From: Pseudomonadota bacterium
GTDB taxonomy: Bacteria; Pseudomonadota; Alphaproteobacteria; Rhizobiales; Hyphomicrobiaceae
NCBI GenBank assembly: GCA_023430845.1
Contig: JAEYYJ010000314.1
Location: forward strand, 1-10,989
Length of the DNA stretch: 10,989 nucleotides
Direction of reading: 5' to 3'
Below, one piece after another: positions 6,930-10,989 of the stretch (positions are counted from its first letter, which is position 1; every line of letters starts with the position of its first letter). The position numbers and the translations under genes are program-made. Below the pieces are notes generated by a model. The model did no database searches, had not been told where the DNA came from, and saw nothing but the letters and a program-made list of their open reading frames with translations.

Positions 6930-6969
6930 GGTCTTTTAGACCCTAGGGCATGGCTTCAACAGCCCTAGG
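6930..6969. repeat. Two adjacent inverted repeats filling the gap before phoR
   Basis: CCTAGGGC (6942-6949) and GCCCTAGG (6962-6969) form a perfect 8-bp inverted repeat around a 12-base loop. Directly beside it, GGTCT-TTT-AGACC (6930-6942) is a perfect 5-bp stem with a 3-base loop. The two share one base and can be drawn as tandem hairpins. Together they cover nearly all of the 39-bp gap between the stop codon of the 122-aa membrane protein (which lies inside the outer arm) and the phoR start. The only SD-like sequence before phoR (AGGG, 6941-6944) lies in this structure, 15 bases from the ATG. No T-run follows. Confidence 0.55.
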
Positions 6970-7333
6970 TGTAAGTCAGCACCGCAAGCGACAGCGCCCC
7001 GCCAATGCCGGCAAACACCAGGAGGCCGGCCCGCCCATCGACAAAGCTGTCGGGAAAAAGCTGCAGGATCAGCGGCGCCATGAGCAACACAGCCCCGCCG
7101 ACGATCACCGCCCAGGTCCAGGGCAGCACCGCCCACGCAAGTCCCAGCGCGACAATCGCCGTGGCGAGCGCCAATACCATCGTGCCCCAGAGGATCGCGG
7201 CACCACTCGTCGTCCGCAGGACCTCCGCGCGGTGCTCGCTCGGAAAGTGGCCGCTCGCCGTCAGACCGTAGAGTGCCGCACTCATCACCAGAAGCGCGAA
7301 CATCATGATCGCGCCCCAGTCCATCAACCACAT
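6965..7333 (-). CDS. Unidentified 122-aa multi-pass membrane protein, upstream of phoR
   Basis: I do not recognise this protein. It is 122 residues long and very hydrophobic, with likely membrane helices at about 5-25, 45-68, 72-93 and 103-121. The loops are short and contain HFPSEHRAEVLRTTSG (29-44), the only strongly charged stretch, and FPDSFVDGRAG (93-103). The start at 7333 (MWLMDWGAIMM) is preceded by GGGGAGAGG a few bases away, a good ribosome site; the ATG of M4 is an alternative. The same frame runs open for another 1.1 kb, but that part is antisense to panB and is not coding. The gene ends 39 bp before phoR on the same strand and starts 93 bp from panB, divergently. This suggests it leads a phoR operon, but a role in phosphate sensing is only a guess. 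Confidence 0.7.
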   Translation of the reverse strand: MWLMDWGAIMMFALLVMSAALYGLTASGHFPSEHRAEVLRTTSGAAILWGTMVLALATAIVALGLAWAVLPWTWAVIVGGAVLLMAPLILQLFPDSFVDGRAGLLVFAGIGGALSLAVLTYT

Positions 7334-7363
7334 CGTGCCTCTCCCCACCGCGCCAGGTGTTGC

Positions 7364-7392
7364 TTGCCCTCGATCCTGTCGCTCCTTAGCAT
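7364..7392 (+). promoter_or_regulatory. Possible sigma-70-type promoter for the panB-like gene
   Basis: TTGCCC (7364-7369), a 17-base spacer and TAGCAT (7387-7392) match the -35 and -10 consensus at four positions each. The element lies in the 93-bp divergent gap, 34 bases before the panB start. An AT-rich near-palindrome, CTAGATATATCAG (7396-7408) with a perfect GATATATC core, lies just downstream near the expected transcription start. It might be an operator. Both are pattern matches only. Confidence 0.3.
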
Positions 7393-7411
7393 ACGCTAGA
7401 TATATCAGCAT

Positions 7412-7419
7412 GGAGGGAG
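7412..7419 (+). promoter_or_regulatory. Strong ribosome binding site of the panB-like gene
   Basis: GGAGGGAG lies 7 bases before the ATG at 7427. It is one of the best Shine-Dalgarno sites in the window and fixes the start. Confidence 0.7.
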
Positions 7420-7426
7420 CGGGACC

Positions 7427-8317
7427 ATGGCCAACCAATCGACGGTTGAAGTGGCAAAGAAGCGCGAAAAACGGACGATTACCGAGATCCGTGACAGCAA
7501 GAAGACAGGCGAGAAAATGGTCTACATGTCCGTGCCGGACTACACCGCCGCGCAGTGGGCGGAAATGGCCGGCGTGGATGTCGCCGTGGTCGGCGACAGC
7601 CTGGCCATGATCGCGCACGGCCACAAGAGCACGATCCCCGCCACCATGGACATGATGACCATGCATGCGCAGGCCATCCGGCGCGGTGCCCCGAATACGT
7701 TCGTGCTCGGCTGCATGCCCTACCAGAGCTACAACACCGTCGACCGCGCGCTCGTCAACGCCACGCGCTTCATGCAGGACGCGCTGACCGATGCGGTGAA
7801 GCCGCAGGGCGGCAAGTCGCAGGCGCACATTCTGAAAGCGCTCGTCGATGCAGGCATTCCGACGGCCTCGCACATCGGCCTGACGCCGCACACGATCGCG
7901 ACCTTCGGCGGCTTCAAGATCCAGGGCCGCACAGCGGATGCCGCGATGAAGATCCTCGAGGATGCGCTCGCCATCGAGGATGCCGGCTGCTTCATGCTGG
8001 AGTTCGAGGCGGTGCCCGCCAAGATCGCGCGCCTCATCTCGGAGCAGCTCACCATCCCGACCATCGGCATCGGCGCGGGCGTCGGCACGGATGGCCAGAT
8101 CCTGCTCTGCCACGACCTGCTCGGCGTGTTCACCGACTTCAAGCCGAAATTCACGAAGCGCTTCGCCAATCTCACCGAGGTCGCGGTCAACGGCATCAAG
8201 CAGTACGTGAAGGAGGTCAAGGACGGCACCTTCCCCGACGACGATCACTCCTACACGGTAAAAGAGGAAGAGTACGAGAAGTTCGCGAAGATGGTGCAGA
8301 AGCGGAAGCAGATTTGA
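7427..8317 (+). CDS. PanB-like ketopantoate hydroxymethyltransferase homologue with altered metal site
   Basis: PanB transfers a hydroxymethyl group from 5,10-methylene-tetrahydrofolate to alpha-ketoisovalerate, giving ketopantoate for pantothenate and CoA. This 296-aa cytosolic TIM-barrel protein shares the PanB scaffold: VVGDSLAM (54-61), RRGAPN (85-90), SHIGLTPHTI (148-157), FGGFKIQGR (160-168), IPTIGIGAGVGTDGQIL (210-226) and the end DDDHSY (271-276). D57 matches the Mg ligand Asp45 of E. coli PanB, K125 matches substrate-binding Lys112, and E194 matches the catalytic base Glu181. The Mg ligand Asp84 is C96 here (VLGCMPY for LLADLPF), and Glu114 is Q127 (VKPQGG for VKIEGG). The usual ITAYD motif near the start also reads MSVPD. 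It has about 30 extra residues in total over E. coli PanB, at both termini, including a lysine-rich tail. No panC or panD is nearby. It may be a divergent PanB or a paralogue with another reaction, so no gene symbol is given. Confidence 0.85.
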   Translation: MANQSTVEVAKKREKRTITEIRDSKKTGEKMVYMSVPDYTAAQWAEMAGVDVAVVGDSLAMIAHGHKSTIPATMDMMTMHAQAIRRGAPNTFVLGCMPYQSYNTVDRALVNATRFMQDALTDAVKPQGGKSQAHILKALVDAGIPTASHIGLTPHTIATFGGFKIQGRTADAAMKILEDALAIEDAGCFMLEFEAVPAKIARLISEQLTIPTIGIGAGVGTDGQILLCHDLLGVFTDFKPKFTKRFANLTEVAVNGIKQYVKEVKDGTFPDDDHSYTVKEEEYEKFAKMVQKRKQI

Positions 8318-8455
8318 TTTTGCTTTTCCGCGGACGCCAACGCCGTCATGCCGGAGGCGTGTCTTCAACAAGACGGCTACTAGCGCCGCGGCTGCCACTC
8401 TCCCAGTCGGCATTCTTGCTTGGCTGCCTTCGGCCGCCACGAGCCGATCGGCGGA

Positions 8456-9079
8456 TTACGGCAAGCCGTTGCGCACGTGACGCATGTAAGCGGGGCGCCT
8501 GCTGAGTTGCTCATAGTAGCGGGCAACATAGGTATATTCCGGACGCTCGAAGTTCAGACAGAACCACCTGTTGACCACGAGACCGATCGGGATATCGGCG
8601 ATCGTGAACGTATCACCCGTGATGTACGGGCCGACCGTCCTCAGATGCTCGTCGAGTTGACCGACTTCCTTGGTGATCTGGCGCCGTCCCTGCTCGATGA
8701 ACCAGGGATTGTTCCACGGCGGCTCGTTCAACATGCCTCCGAGAAACGCGCCGCGCAATGAGATCGACGTCTCGTAGTTCGCCCAGTCCATCCACTGCTC
8801 GACGTTGGCGCGGGAAACCGGATTGGCAGGATAGATCGCGCCACCGCCGTACTTCGTCGCCAGATACCTCACGATGGCATTGGATTCGCGCAGCACGACA
8901 CCATCGTCGATCACCGCGGGAACGAGTCCGATCGGATTGATCTTCAGAAACTCGTCGTCGGTCGTCGGGCGAAAGCCCCGCCCCCAGTCCTCCCGTTCGA
9001 AGGGCAGCCCAAGCTCATCACACACCCATAGGACTTTTCTGACGTTGAATGAGTTTGCTCTCCCAAGAATCCTCAGCAT
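8456..9079 (-). CDS. Glutathione S-transferase family protein
   Basis: The 207-aa protein has the cytosolic GST layout and length. The thioredoxin-fold N-domain (1-80) has an SFNVRKVLW segment at 10-18, the cis-proline in GLVPAVID (51-58, P54) and the glutathione-binding ESNAI (65-69). The helical C-domain (about 88-207) carries the N-capping motif GDTFTIADIPIG (155-166). GSTs of this kind conjugate glutathione to electrophiles or act as glutathione-dependent lyases or isomerases; the substrate cannot be told here. The start at 9079 has GAGGAGG (9088-9094) 8 bases upstream. It converges on panB with a 138-bp gap (8318-8455) holding GC-rich inverted repeats such as GCCGATCGGC (8443-8452) but no T-tailed terminator. 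It is divergent from the VOC gene, separated by 146 bp. Confidence 0.9.
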   Translation of the reverse strand: MLRILGRANSFNVRKVLWVCDELGLPFEREDWGRGFRPTTDDEFLKINPIGLVPAVIDDGVVLRESNAIVRYLATKYGGGAIYPANPVSRANVEQWMDWANYETSISLRGAFLGGMLNEPPWNNPWFIEQGRRQITKEVGQLDEHLRTVGPYITGDTFTIADIPIGLVVNRWFCLNFERPEYTYVARYYEQLSRRPAYMRHVRNGLP

Positions 9080-9225
9080 GGACCGCGCCTCCTCATGGAA
9101 TGGTTTTCATTGAGCCTAACGAATACCAGCGGCGTGCCGAAGGCGCGTTCCGGCATTTCTGTTGCGCGTTCTCGCGGTGAGGCTCACATTGGCGCTTCAC
9201 ATCTATGGCCGTGTGGAACATCACT

Positions 9226-9642
9226 ATGAAAGTCATCGGCTTCGACCATCTCGTGCTGACGGTCGCCTCGATCGAACGCACTGTCGCGTTCTACACGCGC
9301 GCGCTCGGTATGACGCATGAGGTATTCGGACCCGACGGGCGTTCGGCGCTGAGGTTCGGCCCGCACAAGATCAACTTGCACCAGTCGGACAACATGTTCT
9401 CGCCGCGCGCCGAGCATCCCATGCCGGGCTCGGGCGACATCTGTCTCCTGGTCGACGACTTCGAGGGCATCGAGGAGCAACTGGTCGCGAACGACGTGCC
9501 GATCCTCGTCCCGCCGTCCGAGCGGACGGGCGCGCGCGGCACGCTGCGCTCGATCTACCTTCGCGATCCCGATGGCAATCTCGTCGAACTCAGCACGTAT
9601 GCCGATCCGCGCTTGAAAGCAGCAGGTACCAACGATGTATGA
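9226..9642 (+). CDS. VOC-family protein, GLOD5/STM3117-like
   Basis: This 138-aa single-module VOC (glyoxalase/bleomycin-resistance fold) protein resembles the GLOD5/STM3117 branch. It has FDHLVLTV (6-13), FYTRALGM (22-29), FGPHKINLHQ (44-53), HPMPGSGDICLLVDD (64-78) and YLRDPDGNLVELSTY (111-125). Likely metal ligands are H8, H52 and E121. Members include lyase- or dioxygenase-like enzymes acting on small molecules; this branch is largely uncharacterised, so no reaction is assigned. The ATG at 9226 is chosen because the family begins with MKVIGFDH-like sequence and GGAA sits 7 bases upstream; an ATG at 9205 adds seven residues with no good ribosome site. Its last 8 bases overlap the next gene, implying translational coupling. 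Confidence 0.87.
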   Translation: MKVIGFDHLVLTVASIERTVAFYTRALGMTHEVFGPDGRSALRFGPHKINLHQSDNMFSPRAEHPMPGSGDICLLVDDFEGIEEQLVANDVPILVPPSERTGARGTLRSIYLRDPDGNLVELSTYADPRLKAAGTNDV

Positions 9643-9838
9643 CTACTACTGGTTCTTTCCGATGGCTTTCGGCACGGGCCTCGTGCAGTGGGTTATCGCA
9701 GCCGGCATCGGTGCGCTGTTCGTGACCGCCCTCGTGCACGATGCGCAGGCGCGTCGCTGGCTTTGGCTGTTTGGCGACATCGCCTTTCCGCCGATCGGCA
9801 TCGTGCGCGGCCTGCTCGTCTGGCTCGAGAAGATCTAG
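9635..9838 (+). CDS. Small membrane protein of unknown function (67 aa)
   Basis: I do not recognise the family. The 67-aa product begins MYDYYWFFPM, followed by a clear membrane helix at about 12-34 (VQWVIAAGIGALFVTALV), a short HDAQARR loop (35-41), and a second hydrophobic segment (42-64) rich in Trp, Ile and Pro, ending WLEKI. Its ATG overlaps the stop of the VOC gene by 8 bases (ATGTATGA), and the nnr gene starts 4 bases after its stop. Both ends of the frame are therefore fixed by neighbours, which supports real coding and co-expression. AGG in AGCAGGTACC is a modest ribosome site. The aromatic N-terminus and lack of a signal cleavage site suggest an inner-membrane protein with a short cytoplasmic loop. 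Confidence 0.72.
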   Translation: MYDYYWFFPMAFGTGLVQWVIAAGIGALFVTALVHDAQARRWLWLFGDIAFPPIGIVRGLLVWLEKI

Positions 9839-9842
9839 AATT

Positions 9843-10989
9843 ATGTTCGACGTAGCGACCCCCATCGAGCTGCTGACCACCAGGGAGATGGCGGAGGCGG
9901 ATCGGCTGGCCGTGATTGCCGGCGTGCCGTCACTCGATCTCATGGCGCGCGCGGGCGAGGCGGTCGCGGATGTGGCGGGGACCATGGTCGGCATCGGCGC
10001 GCGCATTCTCGTGCTGGCCGGTCCTGGCAACAATGGTGGTGATGCCTTCGTTGCAGCACGCAGGCTCGCCGAACGCGGCTATCGCGTGCGATTGTCGCTG
10101 CTCGGTGATAGCGGCGCGCTCAAAGGCGATGCGGCTCACTTCGCTGCGCAGTGGTCCGGGCCTATAGAACCTATCGGCCCGAGTTGCATTCGCGACTGCG
10201 ATCTCGTCATCGATGGCTTGTTCGGGGCAGGTCTCTCCCGGCCCATAGAGGGCATTGCTGCCGAGACCATCAAAGCGCTGAACGCATCGGGCCTTCCGGT
10301 GCTCGCCATCGATGTGCCGAGCGGGCTCGATGGCACGACCGGCGCGCCGACTGGTCCCGTCATTCGCGCCACGCAGTCTGTTACGTTCTTCCGCCGCAAG
10401 CCCGGCCATGTCTTGCTGCCCGGCCGCTCCTTGTGCGGCTCCGTAGTGCTTGCCGATATCGGCATCCCGAGCAGCGTGCTCGATCAGGTCTCGCCGCGCA
10501 CGTTTGCGAACGGACCGGCACTCTGGCGCGCCGCCATCCCGACGCTGAAGAGCGAGGCGCACAAGTACACGCGCGGGCACGCCGTTGTCATTTCAGGTCC
10601 GGCCGAGAGCACAGGCGCTGCCCGCCTCGGCGCACGTGGTGCGTTGCGCATCGGCGCAGGTCTCGTGACCGTAGCAAGCCCCCGCGCGGCCTTTCCCGTC
10701 AATGCCGCGCATCTGACGGCCATCATGCTCAAACCCTTCGACGTACCCGAGGGCCTCGCCAACGTGCTGGCCGACAAGCGCAAGAACGCCGTGCTGGTCG
10801 GGCCCGGCTCCGGTGTGGGGTCGGCGACGTGCCGCATGGTCAAGATTGCCCTCGAGTCCGGCGCCGCCGTCGTCCTGGATGCCGATGCCCTCACCTCATT
10901 TGCCGCGAGACCAGACCTTGCGGATAGCGACGCTATCGATCCTGCACCGCTCGGCTTTCTCCCGGGACCGTCCACCGATCCCGAGCCTG
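9843..10989 (+). CDS. nnr: Bifunctional NAD(P)HX epimerase/ADP-dependent NAD(P)HX dehydratase (3' truncated)
   Basis: This enzyme repairs hydrated NADH and NADPH. The N-domain (YjeF_N, about 1-215) epimerises R/S-NAD(P)HX, and the C-domain (carbohydrate-kinase fold) dehydrates the S form using ADP. The 382 residues visible show LTTREMAEAD (11-20), the nucleotide-binding GPGNNGGDAF (60-69), the catalytic aspartate D124 in LVIDGLFGAGL, and DVPSGLDGTTG (157-167). The C-domain then shows HKYTRGHAVVISG (240-252), ARGALRIGAGLVTVASP (264-280), VGPGSGVG (319-326) and VLDADALTSFA (344-354). The gene runs off the window before the final GSGD catalytic loop. The TPHxGE segment expected about 15-25 residues after DADAL is not evident in the last 32 residues. 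The start at 9843 is 4 bases after the preceding stop, with only a weak AGAAG ribosome site, so coupling is likely. In many relatives glnB and glnA follow this gene; that cannot be checked here. Confidence 0.93.
   Translation, partial: MFDVATPIELLTTREMAEADRLAVIAGVPSLDLMARAGEAVADVAGTMVGIGARILVLAGPGNNGGDAFVAARRLAERGYRVRLSLLGDSGALKGDAAHFAAQWSGPIEPIGPSCIRDCDLVIDGLFGAGLSRPIEGIAAETIKALNASGLPVLAIDVPSGLDGTTGAPTGPVIRATQSVTFFRRKPGHVLLPGRSLCGSVVLADIGIPSSVLDQVSPRTFANGPALWRAAIPTLKSEAHKYTRGHAVVISGPAESTGAARLGARGALRIGAGLVTVASPRAAFPVNAAHLTAIMLKPFDVPEGLANVLADKRKNAVLVGPGSGVGSATCRMVKIALESGAAVVLDADALTSFAARPDLADSDAIDPAPLGFLPGPSTDPEP

Noticed and set aside
5561..6946. Plus-strand open frame of 461 codons antisense to phoR
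   Set aside because: It mirrors phoR, whose catalytic motifs are all intact; the translation is Arg/His-rich and motif-free.
8422..8438. Hairpin GGCTGCC-TTC-GGCCGCC between panB and gst as a bidirectional terminator
   Set aside because: The stem has a mismatch and no T-run follows on either strand; the T-rich stretch after panB (8312-8326) has no stem before it.
7334..8440. Long minus-strand open frame continuous with the 122-aa membrane protein (together 491 codons)
   Set aside because: The part beyond 7333 is antisense to panB, rich in Arg, His and Asp, and has no domain-like pattern. The real gene begins at 7333 with its own ribosome site.
9135..9155. Bulged hairpin TGCCG...CGGCA between gst and the VOC gene
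   Set aside because: Imperfect, with only a short T-run, and no upstream plus-strand transcript to terminate.
10484..10975. Minus-strand open frame of 163 codons within nnr
   Set aside because: It is antisense to the Nnr dehydratase domain, whose motifs are clear on the plus strand.
1..10989. CRISPR array, insertion sequence, tRNA or phage/defence system
   Set aside because: I saw no regularly spaced direct repeats, transposase or integrase motifs, tRNA cloverleaf or known defence-gene domain anywhere in the window.

Overview
The window looks like chromosomal DNA of a GC-rich alphaproteobacterium, most likely in the Hyphomicrobiales (Rhizobiales) or close to it. The reasons are a DUF1849/EipB envelope protein, which is known mainly from this group, an alphaproteobacterial PhoR/PhoU/PhoB set, an AapJ-like amino-acid binding protein, and a bifunctional NAD(P)HX repair gene. 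Genus cannot be fixed from the sequence alone. I see no mobile element, phage gene, CRISPR array, tRNA or rRNA.

Layout. The left edge (1-66, +) is the last 21 codons and the stop of methylmalonyl-CoA epimerase. A gene-free stretch of about 310 bp follows, then an orphan periplasmic amino-acid-type binding protein (376-1446, +). Facing it is a long minus-strand run. In transcription order it holds an unidentified 122-aa membrane protein (7333-6965), phoR (6925-5558), phoU (5425-4709), phoB (4535-3849), dapE (3740-2565) and eipB (2364-1477). Divergent from this run is a panB-like gene (7427-8317, +). Convergent with panB is a glutathione S-transferase homologue (9079-8456, -). Divergent from that is a tight plus-strand trio: a VOC/GLOD5-like protein (9226-9642), a 67-aa membrane protein overlapping it by 8 bp (9635-9838), and the nnr gene (9843 to the window end, cut off).

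How the genes work together. PhoR, PhoU and PhoB form the phosphate-starvation signalling core, but the pstSCAB transporter genes that normally lie between phoR and phoU are absent here. DapE makes the meso-diaminopimelate/lysine precursor, and EipB acts in the periplasm on envelope integrity, so the downstream part of the run is cell-envelope related. The GST, VOC and Nnr genes fit a loose detoxification and metabolite-repair theme.

Main points of interest: (1) the PanB-like protein keeps the fold motifs and the catalytic glutamate, but two of the three expected Mg-binding acids are replaced (Asp to Cys, Glu to Gln); (2) each junction in the membrane protein-phoR-phoU-phoB run carries a perfect inverted repeat, and the phoR-phoU gap also holds a Pho-box-like promoter candidate; (3) two small membrane proteins of unknown function sit where they are probably co-transcribed with phoR and with nnr.
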